This document shows positions 1 to 7,872 of a stretch of DNA of 64,000 bases, in pieces. Under the pieces are notes generated by a model that did no database searches, was not told where the DNA came from, and saw nothing but the letters and a program-made list of their open reading frames with translations. The first letter of the stretch is position 1. Each line of letters opens with the position of its first letter. The position numbers and the translations under genes are program-made. Source of the DNA: Anoxybacteroides rupiense (GTDB lineage Bacteria; Bacillota; Bacilli; Bacillales; Anoxybacillaceae); NCBI RefSeq assembly GCF_014196195.1, contig NZ_JACIDF010000014.1:1-64000 (forward strand), in the 5' to 3' direction.

Positions 1-1172
1 ACATAGGATCCATAAGGAATGAGAAAATCCAATCGAGGCTCTTTCTCATCACCAATCGCATATACATAGTTTTCTTCACTGCCATATCCTGCATCCGCGA
101 TGACTGTTTTGGGCATCGGTAAAGAAGTAGCCGCCAGTTTCTCCAAATGTGGGATAAAACAACGCGTGTCTGTAGGTCGTTGGTGAATCGTATAAAACAA
201 GATAAACTGATTCTCTGTCCCTATTTGCACGTTATACCCTGGCTTGAGCTGACCATTTTTCATATGATCTTCTTTCATGCGCATGAAGGTTGCGTCTTTG
301 TCTGTTTTGGAATAACTGTTACGGTCGCCAAAGATTTCGTTCTGTTCCTTGTATGTAGCTAGTCGTGGTAAGAAATTTTCCCGAATCAGCTTTAAAGGTT
401 TTTTCCATTTCCTGCATTCTTGGCGCTTTTCCTTACGAATCTTTGTCTCTGGTTCCTTTTCTATTTCCTCTGTTAGCGTTTCAACTTTTTCTTCTATCTC
501 CTTAGCGACTGTCTCTAAATGATGTTCGGTGATCTCTTCACGTTGTTCGGTTTCCTTTTCTCCCGTTCCAGCTTCTAATGGTGTCAATTCATGAATGTAC
601 TCAAGTGTTTCTTGAATTTTTTCTTTTAATGTTGCTTCCCATTTCTCTGTTGATTTTTTCCACACGAAAGAATACTTATTGGCGTTGGCTTCCATCTTGG
701 TGCCATCCAAAAAGTAGTTTTCCATTGTGATGTACTTTTCTTCAATCAATTTTAGAATCATGGCTTCAAATAACTCATCCATCAAGGCTTTCATCCGTTC
801 TCCGCGGAACTCATTGATCGTGCGGAAATCGGGTTGTTGCATCGCAGCTAACCATATGGCAGGAAGATTTTCTTTTATTAGTTTTTCGATTCCACGGCAG
901 GAATAAATCTTTTGGGAATAACTATACAGAATGATTTTAAGCATCATTTTGGGATGATAGGAACTTCTGCCACCACCTTTATAATGAGAAAACAATAGCT
1001 CATCTGGTACAGATTCCACCATTTCGTCCACTACTCGTGCGACGTGATGTTCTGGTATAAGGGCTTCAATATCAAAAATCACTTGAGTTTGACGATTGTC
1101 ATAGGGTTTAAAAGTAGGGGCTAATGGTCTTTTAGAGGGCTTTTTTTCCTCTGTCTCTGGAAAAAGTGTCAT
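1..1172 (-). CDS. IS1182-family transposase, 3' end missing
   Basis: An open frame starts at ATG 1172 on the minus strand ([15 protein letters not shown]...) and stays open for about 390 codons to the left edge. The N-terminal part carries the family features [14 protein letters not shown], '[16 protein letters not shown]' and '[21 protein letters not shown]', the last holding a DDE aspartate. A charged Glu/Lys-rich linker follows, then '[26 protein letters not shown]' is interpretable as the central catalytic core (quoted in pieces: [21 protein letters not shown]), and '[13 protein letters not shown]' holds a second catalytic Asp. No frameshift is seen, so the copy may be active; the C-terminal third is not visible. 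Confidence 0.85.
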   Translation of the reverse strand, partial: MTLFPETEEKKPSKRPLAPTFKPYDNRQTQVIFDIEALIPEHHVARVVDEMVESVPDELLFSHYKGGGRSSYHPKMMLKIILYSYSQKIYSCRGIEKLIKENLPAIWLAAMQQPDFRTINEFRGERMKALMDELFEAMILKLIEEKYITMENYFLDGTKMEANANKYSFVWKKSTEKWEATLKEKIQETLEYIHELTPLEAGTGEKETEQREEITEHHLETVAKEIEEKVETLTEEIEKEPETKIRKEKRQECRKWKKPLKLIRENFLPRLATYKEQNEIFGDRNSYSKTDKDATFMRMKEDHMKNGQLKPGYNVQIGTENQFILFYTIHQRPTDTRCFIPHLEKLAATSLPMPKTVIADAGYGSEENYVYAIGDEKEPRLDFLIPYGSY

Positions 1173-1213
1173 TTGCGTGTTATAATTTCAGTAGTAATCA
1201 TTTGATTGCTCAT

Positions 1214-1275
1214 AAAAATCGTCCTTTCTGGAATGTTGTGGTGGTACCTTCATTTTACAGGATAGGACGATTTTT
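1214..1275. repeat. 12-bp perfect inverted repeat upstream of the IS1182 transposase
   Basis: AAAAATCGTCCT (1214-1225) is the exact reverse complement of AGGACGATTTTT (1264-1275), separated by 38 nt. It sits between the terminal repeat and the transposase start. A hairpin with a U-rich 3' side here could stop transcription entering the element from outside, a known device in insertion sequences; that role is inference. Confidence 0.6.
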
Positions 1276-1309
1276 TTGTGTACTTTTTTAAAAAATGAAA
1301 AAAATGAGA

Positions 1310-1352
1310 GGGGCTTCAAAAAGTCAGTTACCCTGACTTTTTGGACAGCCCC
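1310..1352. repeat. IS1182 terminal repeat, internally palindromic
   Basis: GGGGCTTCAAAAAGTCAG (1310-1327) and CTGACTTTTTGGACAGCCCC (1333-1352) form an imperfect palindrome. The right arm read from the outside is the presumed transposase-binding terminus of the element. Confidence 0.6.
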
Positions 1353-1353
1353 C

Positions 1354-2063
1354 ACCTCTTTTGAATATTTTTTATAAATTATATCATATTTTTCATCTTC
1401 ATAAACCCTTTTATATGTAAAATTTTGTTGAAGCTTTAATTCCACTCATTATTATGCATTACTTTATTAATTGTATAGTTCATCACATTAATTGGAATCT
1501 TGAAAATAGTTATTTGCTTATGCCTCTAATATTGCTTAAAACAGTATTAGCAAATTAGGTACTGTCCTTGTGTATGAAAAAAGTTGTTCAATGGCATTTT
1601 TGGTTGGAAATTGTGCTTCGCCGATAAAAATGGGATATTAAAATTTTTAGACGATAACATTGGTAAAAATAACATTTTAACAATAATTTTTTGAATTGGT
1701 GATCTCTCTGTCACATAAAGGTGTTTTTGATAAAGAAAGTGATTAATGTATGGAAATAAAGCTTGAAAAAGGATCTATTTTCGCTATTCATTGCTTGACC
1801 GATACCAACTTGGAAAATCATGATGGTGTCCCCCTTTTGAAGGTTAATTTTTGGTCATTGTATATAGTTTCTAAGGTGGTGGGTTTTTGGCGTCCTTTAT
1901 GTATTAATTATGCGTTTTGTAAGATGTTCTACCATAGTGTAACCTTCAATTAGCATTAGAAAGGAGATATTAATTTTATTGGGATTATTGAGAATAAATT
2001 GATAAATTCACTAAGAAATCTTTCCCGTCTTCGTCATGATTGAAACATGAGATTCATGAAACC
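1354..2063. other. AT-rich region without a convincing gene
   Basis: About 700 bp between the IS end and the EAL gene. Composition is clearly more AT-rich than the flanking genes. The longest open frame is 67 codons (1750-1953, plus strand) with no good ribosome binding site and a non-protein-like composition. No RNA gene recognised. Confidence 0.5.
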
Positions 2064-2093
2064 TTTACAAAGCCTTCACGCTCCGGTTATATT
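2064..2093 (+). promoter_or_regulatory. SigA-type promoter of the EAL gene
   Basis: TTTACA at 2064-2069 and TATATT at 2088-2093, spaced by 18 nt, lie about 60 bp before the start codon of the c-di-GMP gene. An alternative -10 (TATACT) occurs at 2101. Confidence 0.5.
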
Positions 2094-2150
2094 AGTGTGC
2101 TATACTGTTCTGCGCATGAATAGTTTGGTGTGTTGAAAGGAGTCCCGAAC

Positions 2151-3458
2151 ATGGACGACCAGCTTGCATCGGTGCTGCTGCTTACCGACAGCTTAAACCG
2201 CGAGAATATCGTGGATAAGGCAGCGCATTTCATCTCTGAATATTCATTGGGACTGATTTATTTAGATATAAAAAATTGCAGCCAAATGGAACAGAAGTAT
2301 GGAAAGGAAGCGTGCCAAAAGCTGTTGGCGGCAGTCAAACAAATCATGACAAACTTAGAGAACGAAGAACCGTTTGGCATATGCGCCCACCGCATGTTTG
2401 GGGATGATCTGCTGGTATTGATTCGTATGGAGAGTGGAGCAGGGGAGGCTCATTTACGCTGTTTGGCGCATAATATATATCAGCGATTCAAAACAAGCAT
2501 GGCTCATCAAGCGAAATGGGCTGAGCCCGTTGATTTTTATGTGGGAGTATCGTTGCTTGATTCAGGTGCTGAAAAAGCGCTGGAGCATTTGCTGTACGAG
2601 GCGGTTAAAAAAGCGGTAAGCGAGGCAAAAAAGGCAACAAATGCTGAGCAGCAAAAGCTGCAAACGGAATTTCGCCACATTTTGGCCGGTCAGCATCTTA
2701 CGGCACACTACCAGCCGATTGTATCACTGCTTGACAAAAAGATTTATGGGTACGAGGCATTGGCGCGCGGACCGCAGACAAGCTATTTTGCAACGCCCCA
2801 TCGTTTATGGGAATTTGCTGAAAAAGAGAACCAACTGTATGCGCTGGAGAAACTGGCACGGCAAAAAGCGATTGAAGGATTTTCCGCGAGCGATCCGAAT
2901 TGGAAGCTTTTTATTAATTTAAATGCCAATGTCATTCATGATCCGCAGTTCACCCCTGGACAGACGCTGGCGTTTCTGAAAAAAAGAGGGCTTACGCCGC
3001 AGCAAGTTGTATTTGAGATTACCGAACGTCAATCGATTGATGATTATGCCTCCTTTAAAAAAGTGCTCAGCCACTACCGCAAGCAAGGATATCGCATCGC
3101 CATTGATGATGCCGGAGCGGGCTATTCTTCCCTTCAGGCGATTGCTGAGTTGCGTCCGGACTATATTAAAATCGATCGTTCGATTATTCATAAGGTTGAT
3201 GGCCATTCAGTCAAGGCCATTTTACTGGAAACCCTTGCTGGATTTGCCCGGAAAATAGGCTGTCATCTCATTGTCGAAGGAATTGAAACGCAGGAAGAGC
3301 TCCAAGTGGTCACCAAGCTCGGCATCCCGTTTGGCCAAGGCTATTGGCTGGGACGGCCGCATCCGCATTTGCGTCCCATTGCTCATGAGACGCTGCGAAC
3401 GTGGAAGCTAGTAGACCAACCTTTGGCGGAGGATGACCCGCAGACATGCCCATCATAA
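2151..3458 (+). CDS. EAL-domain protein with degenerate GGDEF domain (c-di-GMP phosphodiesterase)
   Basis: 435 aa, no membrane segment, so cytoplasmic. Residues about 30-165 resemble a GGDEF fold but the signature is RMFGDDL (81-87), so diguanylate cyclase activity is unlikely; such domains often act as sensors. Residues about 175-410 are an EAL domain that keeps the catalytic and metal-binding set: Glu202 (YEALARG), Asn256 (FINLN), Glu289 (FEITE), Asp319-Asp320 (IAIDDAGAG), Lys340, Glu376 (VEGIE) and Gln396. It should therefore hydrolyse c-di-GMP to pGpG. The start is ATG 2151, because AAAGGAG at 2136-2142 is correctly placed for it; a GTG at 2130 would precede that site. Monocistronic: own promoter and a strong terminator directly after the stop. 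Confidence 0.88.
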   Translation: MDDQLASVLLLTDSLNRENIVDKAAHFISEYSLGLIYLDIKNCSQMEQKYGKEACQKLLAAVKQIMTNLENEEPFGICAHRMFGDDLLVLIRMESGAGEAHLRCLAHNIYQRFKTSMAHQAKWAEPVDFYVGVSLLDSGAEKALEHLLYEAVKKAVSEAKKATNAEQQKLQTEFRHILAGQHLTAHYQPIVSLLDKKIYGYEALARGPQTSYFATPHRLWEFAEKENQLYALEKLARQKAIEGFSASDPNWKLFINLNANVIHDPQFTPGQTLAFLKKRGLTPQQVVFEITERQSIDDYASFKKVLSHYRKQGYRIAIDDAGAGYSSLQAIAELRPDYIKIDRSIIHKVDGHSVKAILLETLAGFARKIGCHLIVEGIETQEELQVVTKLGIPFGQGYWLGRPHPHLRPIAHETLRTWKLVDQPLAEDDPQTCPS

Positions 3459-3497
3459 CGAGCGGATCACGTTTTGATCGTGATCCGCTCGTTTATT
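3459..3497. terminator. Rho-independent terminator shared by convergent genes
   Basis: CGAGCGGATCACG (3459-3471) pairs perfectly with CGTGATCCGCTCG (3479-3491), followed by TTTATTT. The stem starts right after the EAL stop codon and precedes the end of the convergent AlkD gene. Confidence 0.85.
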
Positions 3498-3508
3498 TGT
3501 CGGCTGTA

Positions 3509-4189
3509 TTAGCGGCGGCGTTGAATCACCTTTAATGCTTCTCGTTTGCTTAACGGCGCCAATGTTTCGTTTTCCACGAACCGCTGGACGCTTGCCGGAT
3601 GGGTCTTGGAATATTCGCGCAGCGCCCAGCCGATCGCTTTTTGAATAAAGAATTCCGATGACTGCCGGCATTGGCGGATAAGCTGGTAAAGCAAAGCTTC
3701 ATCGGTCTCTTCTTTATATCTTAATTGAAACAAAATGGCTGTTCGTTGCAGCCACATATGATTGGACTGCATCCATCGTTCTGTGTAGACGGGAATACAC
3801 TCTGGTTCGTTTTTGAAAAGCGGTCCGACGATATTGGCCGCAAGCATATCAACGGTGTCCCACCAAGGTTTGTTTGTAATGAGCTTCTCTATGAATTCTA
3901 AATCCGTTTTTGAGAGACTTCTCTTTTCTTTTTCCAGCAAAGCAAGTGCGCAATATTGCAATTCACGCTCCGGCCATTCCCAAAGTTTAATGACGATGTC
4001 TGCCAGCTCAGTGCGCGGCGGAAGGCCGTGCTGCGCGAGAAACTCTTTTAGCAACGCGCGGCGCTCTGGGGTTTTGATTCCGAGAAATTCAAATTGGTTG
4101 CGCATATATTGTTTCATCGGTCCAGCATTCGCTTCATGGCGATGGGCTCGCAGCCATTGCGCGAGGCGGTGAGCATATGGATGTGTCAT
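3509..4189 (-). CDS. alkD: DNA alkylation repair glycosylase, AlkD family
   Basis: 226 aa, all-helical HEAT-like repeat protein. AlkD excises positively charged alkylated bases such as 3-methyladenine and 7-methylguanine without flipping the base. The key site is visible: KPWWDTVDML (about 108-117) has the Trp and Asp equivalent to Trp109 and Asp113 of Bacillus cereus AlkD, and SSEFFIQKAIGWALREY near residue 180 gives the second aromatic wall (Trp). Start ATG 4189 is preferred over an in-frame ATG at 4249: GAAAGAGGG lies 9 nt before 4189 and the conserved family sequence begins here (MTHPYAHRL). Single gene; family assignment firm, substrate range inferred. Confidence 0.85.
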   Translation of the reverse strand: MTHPYAHRLAQWLRAHRHEANAGPMKQYMRNQFEFLGIKTPERRALLKEFLAQHGLPPRTELADIVIKLWEWPERELQYCALALLEKEKRSLSKTDLEFIEKLITNKPWWDTVDMLAANIVGPLFKNEPECIPVYTERWMQSNHMWLQRTAILFQLRYKEETDEALLYQLIRQCRQSSEFFIQKAIGWALREYSKTHPASVQRFVENETLAPLSKREALKVIQRRR

Positions 4190-4258
4190 TCGCTTAATCC
4201 CTCTTTCGTTCGTTTTGTAAAAATAGAATAGCAGATCGAGTGAGAACAAGGAAGAGAG

Positions 4259-4450
4259 TTAGACACGAACGGCCGCTGGGCTGACATTGTTCGCCACGGC
4301 CATAGCACATCTCCTCTATCGATCATGCGTGTTGTCCCTGTCGCATAAGCAGCTTCGTCCGAAAGGATCCAGATGATGCATTGCCCCAAGTGTACCGATT
4401 CGCTTCAGAGAATGTTTCGCCGCAAGCCTGTTGATCGTTTGTTCAGCCTT
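4259..4450 (-). pseudogene. Remnant of a short-chain dehydrogenase (SDR) C-terminus
   Basis: Reading the minus strand in successive frames gives pieces of a typical SDR C-terminal end: AAKHSLKRIGTLG, then after a frame change LSDEAAYATGTTRMIDRGD. This matches the family pattern 'xxPxxRxGxPxE...SDEASYxTGxxxxxDGG'. The GG is mutated to RG, at least one frameshift separates the pieces and no N-terminal Rossmann motif is visible. It reads as a dead gene decaying behind alkD. Confidence 0.55.
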
Positions 4451-4723
4451 TCTATTCTTGTTGGCGCAACCGTATTTGGGCAGCGTAATCAAGCGCAGTT
4501 GATTTGCTGAATTCTTCAGCTGCGTACTTGGATGTCGCGACACTTATGAACCTCCCTTATTTACTCTCCATTAAGAGGTGGGAGGCTTCTCGGTGGAGTA
4601 TGTGAAAAAGGTGACGAATGATTTGTAAAGTAATGGTTTATGCTTTAACATGTTCATTGAAGGTTCAGCCGTCTCGAAGCAGGGGGAGACGGAACAATAA
4701 GACAAAACGAAGGGGGAGACAGA
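4451..4723. other. Intergenic region before manA
   Basis: No gene seen. It contains the degraded upstream part of the SDR relic and a short GC-rich hairpin-like stretch (about 4572-4595, AAGAGGTGGGAGGCTTCTC). The manA promoter must lie here; I could not place it with confidence. Confidence 0.4.
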
Positions 4724-5692
4724 ATGAATCAAGAGCCATTGTTCTTGGAGCCGATGTTTCAAGAGCGGATTTGGGGAGGAACGGCATTAGCTGACCGGTT
4801 CGGCTATCGCATTCCTTCTGATCGAACGGGCGAATGCTGGGCGATTTCCGCTCATCCAAACGGACAGACTGGCGTGAAAAATGGAGAATTCCAAGGCCAG
4901 CCATTAGGGAAACTGTGGGAGCGGCATCCTGAATTATTTGGCCATTTTCCGTCTGATCGTTTTCCGCTGTTAACAAAAATTTTAGATGCTAACCAAGATT
5001 TATCGGTGCAGGTGCATCCATCTGATGACTATGCGAAAAAGCATGAGAATGGGGAATTAGGTAAGACGGAATGTTGGTATATTATTGATTGCAAAGAAGA
5101 CGCTAAGCTAATATACGGTCACCATGCACAAACGAAAGCAGAGCTGCTTCATATGATGCAGGAGGGAAAGTGGAACCAGCTGCTCCGCAAAGTGAAAATT
5201 AAGCCAGGTGATTTTTTCTATGTTCCAAGCGGCACAATTCACGCACTTTGTGAAGGTACGCTTGTTTTAGAGACGCAGCAAAACTCAGATACGACGTATC
5301 GGATCTATGATTATGATCGCGTGGATGGAAAAGGGCAAAAACGGGAGCTTCATTTGGAAAAAGCGATCGATGTCATAACAGTACCTCATACGGATGACTC
5401 CTTTCCTCCGAAAGTAGTAGAAGCAGACGGAGCGACCATTGTGACATTTGTGGAAAACGCTTATTTTACTGTGCAAAAATGGGACATTCAAACAGAATGG
5501 ACCGTAAAGCAAATTCGTTACTTTTTGTTAATGAGCGTTCTAAACGGCTGCGGGGAGCTGTGGGCGAAAGGGAAAGCATATTTGTTAAACAAAGGAGATC
5601 ATTTGCTGATTCCTTACGCATTAGACCCGTTTACTGTGAAGGGCCGGTTGCAAATAATTGTTTCATCGCCGGCAGTACCTTACGTTAAATAA
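4724..5692 (+). CDS. manA: Mannose-6-phosphate isomerase, class I (GmuF/ManA type)
   Basis: 322 aa, the usual length of the short Bacillus type I isomerases. It interconverts mannose-6-phosphate and fructose-6-phosphate in the cytoplasm. The zinc ligands are visible: Gln96 and His98 in VQVHPS, Glu116 in GKTECWYI, and His173 in PSGTIHAL; a cupin fold is expected. GAAGGGGGAG sits just before ATG 4724. It stands directly upstream of a PTS/GH1 cassette that matches B. subtilis gmuBACD; there the paralogue gmuF lies at the far end of the operon. Here a terminator separates it from the PTS genes, so it is likely its own unit. Whether it is specific to the gmu pathway or the general ManA cannot be told from sequence. 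Confidence 0.9.
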   Translation: MNQEPLFLEPMFQERIWGGTALADRFGYRIPSDRTGECWAISAHPNGQTGVKNGEFQGQPLGKLWERHPELFGHFPSDRFPLLTKILDANQDLSVQVHPSDDYAKKHENGELGKTECWYIIDCKEDAKLIYGHHAQTKAELLHMMQEGKWNQLLRKVKIKPGDFFYVPSGTIHALCEGTLVLETQQNSDTTYRIYDYDRVDGKGQKRELHLEKAIDVITVPHTDDSFPPKVVEADGATIVTFVENAYFTVQKWDIQTEWTVKQIRYFLLMSVLNGCGELWAKGKAYLLNKGDHLLIPYALDPFTVKGRLQIIVSSPAVPYVK

Positions 5693-5703
5693 AAATGACA
5701 GAG

Positions 5704-5759
5704 GGTGACGGAAGAAAAGGCTGCCTATTAAAAAGGCCATTTTTTTCGTCATCTTTTTT
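5704..5759 (+). terminator. Terminator after manA
   Basis: GGTGACGGAAGAAAAGGC pairs, with some G-U pairs, with GGCCATTTTTTTCGTCATC, followed by a run of T. It separates manA from the PTS operon promoter. Confidence 0.65.
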
Positions 5760-5761
5760 TG

Positions 5762-5838
5762 ATTTGTCGATATTTATTTAATTAAATGTATAGACAAATA
5801 AATATAAAAATATATAATTATTATTGAAAGCGCTTAAA
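5762..5838 (+). promoter_or_regulatory. Promoter, operator-like palindrome and cre site of the gmu PTS operon
   Basis: A SigA promoter is formed by TAGACA (5791-5796) and TATAAT (5813-5818), 16 nt apart. ATTTGTC (5762-5768) and GACAAAT (5793-5799) form an inverted repeat whose right arm covers the -35 box, a likely repressor operator, possibly for the GntR protein encoded at 9781. TGAAAGCGCTTAAA (5825-5838) fits the catabolite-response consensus TGWAARCGYTWNCW at 13 of 14 positions. Its place just after the -10 box implies CcpA roadblock repression by glucose. Confidence 0.7.
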
Positions 5839-5860
5839 AAGAGAAAGGAGTTCAATGGTT

Positions 5861-6175
5861 ATGAAAAAAATTTTACTTGCTTGCAGTTCCGGTATGTCTA
5901 CTAGTCTGCTCATGACAAAGATGCAGGCTTATGCGAAGGAAATTGGCGAAGAGACGGAAATTTGGGCCGTCGGGCAAGATCAGGCAAAAAAAGAAATGGA
6001 GAAAGCCGATGTTGTTTTAATTGGGCCACAAATGAGTTTTTTGAAAGGCGAATTACAAAAAGAAGCGAAAAAATACGGGATTCCCGTAGAAGTGATCGAT
6101 ATGGTGGCCTATGGATTAGCGGATGGTAAAAAGGTGTATGAGCAAGCTATAAAACTAATAGAGGAGCGTTCATAA
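5861..6175 (+). CDS. gmuB: PTS IIB component, lactose/cellobiose family (GmuB type)
   Basis: About 104 aa, cytoplasmic. IIB receives the phosphoryl group from IIA on a cysteine and passes it to the incoming sugar at IIC. The phosphorylation site is the conserved N-terminal motif LLACSSGMSTS (Cys8). ATG 5861 is chosen because AAAGGAG (5844-5850) is 10 nt away; an in-frame ATG at 5855 is only 4 nt from it. First gene of the IIB-IIA-IIC-GH1 order of B. subtilis gmuBACD, with stop and next start overlapping as TAATG. Confidence 0.9.
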   Translation: MKKILLACSSGMSTSLLMTKMQAYAKEIGEETEIWAVGQDQAKKEMEKADVVLIGPQMSFLKGELQKEAKKYGIPVEVIDMVAYGLADGKKVYEQAIKLIEERS

Positions 6176-6507
6176 TGGAACAACCATTACTCGAAGGTTT
6201 AACTGCAGAACAAATTAACTTTCAGCTTATTCTTCACAGCGGAAATGCGCGGAGCAAAATCATTGAGTCACTTCGCCAATATCGGCAAGGACATACGGAA
6301 GAAGCAGAGCGGCTTGTGAATGAAGCAGAAAAAGATTTAGGTGTGGCCCATAGCATTCATTTTCAAATGATTCAGGAAGAAGCGAACGGAAAGTCGGCCT
6401 CTTTTTCTTTATTGATGATGCACGCAGAAGATCATCTCATGTCTACGTTGACAATGAAGGAGCTTGTGAAAGAACTTATCCAGCTGTTTAAGGAGAGAAA
6501 TGTTTAA
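6175..6507 (+). CDS. gmuA: PTS IIA component, lactose/cellobiose family (GmuA type)
   Basis: 110 aa, helical-bundle trimer in the family. IIA takes phosphate from HPr onto a histidine; the family motif MMHAEDHLMST (His83, His87) is intact. It overlaps gmuB by one base, so translation is probably coupled, and lies 20 nt before gmuC. Sugar specificity (gluco/manno-disaccharides) is inferred from the operon, not from this subunit. Confidence 0.9.
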   Translation: MEQPLLEGLTAEQINFQLILHSGNARSKIIESLRQYRQGHTEEAERLVNEAEKDLGVAHSIHFQMIQEEANGKSASFSLLMMHAEDHLMSTLTMKELVKELIQLFKERNV

Positions 6508-6527
6508 ATTTTGAGGGGGAGAGAATA

Positions 6528-7850
6528 ATGAGCCAAACGTGGTTTGATACATTTAGCCGCATTTTAGTGCCGGTCGCCGGCAAGTTGAATAATAACCGCT
6601 ATTTAAAGGTATTGCGGGATGCATTTATGCTGGCGTTTCCATTAACGATTTTTGGTTCTATCGCCGTAGTGCTCGCCAATTTGCCATTTCTTGATAAAGT
6701 CATGAGCAAAGGGACGCTTAGTACCTTCAGTGCAGCGCTCAGTGTGGCTCCACAAGCGACCATGGGAATCATGTCTGTATTTGTCGTATTCGGGATTGGC
6801 TATTATTTAGCCAAAAGCTACGATGTAGAAGCGGTTTTCGGCGGTGCTATTGCCTTAGTGTCCTTTTTAATTTTAACACCATTTGTTTGGCAAACAGAAG
6901 GCAAAGAAGTCGTGGCCAACGTAATCCCGCTTGATCGGCTTGGCGCAAAGGGGATGTTTTTAGGAATGATCGTTGCTTTCCTTGCCGGCGAGATTTACCG
7001 TTGGGTTGTTCAAAAAGATATTACGATCAAAATGCCTGCTGGTGTTCCCCCGGCTGTTTCTCGGTCATTTTCAGCACTTATTCCTGCACTTATCACACTA
7101 TCAGTATTTCTTATCATTAACATTATTGTCACGCAAGGCTTCCAAACGAATATGCATGATGTCATTTACCGTACGATTCAATCTCCTTTAGTCGGACTAG
7201 GAAGCGGCATCGTTCCGACATTAGCCGCTATCTTCATTACGCAGATTTTATGGTTTTTTGGCTTGCACGGCCAAATTATCATTAATTCCGTCATGGATCC
7301 GATTTGGAATACATTATCGTTAGAAAATTTAAATTCCTATATGGACAAAGGGGAGGTCCCTCATATTATTAACAAACAATTTATGGAAATTTATACTGTG
7401 GGCATGGGCGGAACAGGGATGACTCTGGCTGTTGTCATCGCGATGCTGTTTTTTATGAAAAGTAAGCAAATGAAGCAAATTGGTAAGCTAGCGATTGGTC
7501 CGGGTCTTTTTAATGTGAATGAGCCTGTTATTTTTGGTTTGCCGATTGTCATGAATCCATTGATTATATTCCCGTGGATAATCGCTCCGATGGCCGTTAC
7601 GCTTGTTACCTATTTAGCGATGTCAACAGGAATGGTCCCGCCGCCGACAGGTGTCGCTGTTCCTTGGACCGTTCCGATCTTTATTAATGGAATCATGGCC
7701 ACCAACTCATTAGCTGGAGGACTTTTGCAGATAGTGAACTTTTCGATTGTTTTGCTCATCTGGTTTCCATTTTTGAAGTTTATGGATCGAATGAATTTGC
7801 AAAAAGAGCAAGAAGAAGGAAGCGATGAAACGACAAAAAATGCATCTTAA
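6528..7850 (+). CDS. gmuC: PTS IIC permease, lactose/cellobiose family (GmuC type)
   Basis: 440 aa integral membrane protein with about ten hydrophobic segments, the normal length for the family. It moves the disaccharide across the membrane while it is phosphorylated. The family signature GLFNVNEPVIFGLPIVMNP is present around residue 325-345, as is FFGLHGQ. Start ATG 6528 follows a GAGGGGGAGAG ribosome binding site. It sits between IIA and the phospho-glycosidase gene in the same strand, consistent with one operon. Confidence 0.92.
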   Translation: MSQTWFDTFSRILVPVAGKLNNNRYLKVLRDAFMLAFPLTIFGSIAVVLANLPFLDKVMSKGTLSTFSAALSVAPQATMGIMSVFVVFGIGYYLAKSYDVEAVFGGAIALVSFLILTPFVWQTEGKEVVANVIPLDRLGAKGMFLGMIVAFLAGEIYRWVVQKDITIKMPAGVPPAVSRSFSALIPALITLSVFLIINIIVTQGFQTNMHDVIYRTIQSPLVGLGSGIVPTLAAIFITQILWFFGLHGQIIINSVMDPIWNTLSLENLNSYMDKGEVPHIINKQFMEIYTVGMGGTGMTLAVVIAMLFFMKSKQMKQIGKLAIGPGLFNVNEPVIFGLPIVMNPLIIFPWIIAPMAVTLVTYLAMSTGMVPPPTGVAVPWTVPIFINGIMATNSLAGGLLQIVNFSIVLLIWFPFLKFMDRMNLQKEQEEGSDETTKNAS

Positions 7851-7872
7851 TAGAAGAAAGGTGATTGAGGAA

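Larger units (their letters stand above)
1..1353 (-). mobile_element. IS1182-family insertion sequence, cut by left window edge
   Basis: The element contains a minus-strand transposase gene, a promoter-proximal inverted repeat and a terminal repeat whose outer end (read on the minus strand GGGGGCTGTCCAAAAAGTC) lies at about 1353. The other end is outside the window, so length and target duplication cannot be judged. Family assignment rests on the transposase sequence and the GGGGCTGTCCAAAA-type terminus, both remembered features of IS1182 elements. Confidence 0.8.

Noticed and set aside
1188-1445. 85-codon minus-strand frame across the IS1182 end
   Set aside because: It runs through the terminal inverted repeat and the hairpin; an artefact of those repeats.
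1750-1953. 67-codon open frame on the plus strand in the AT-rich gap
   Set aside because: No proper ribosome site, no recognisable motif and hydrophobic/aromatic composition typical of random AT-rich sequence.
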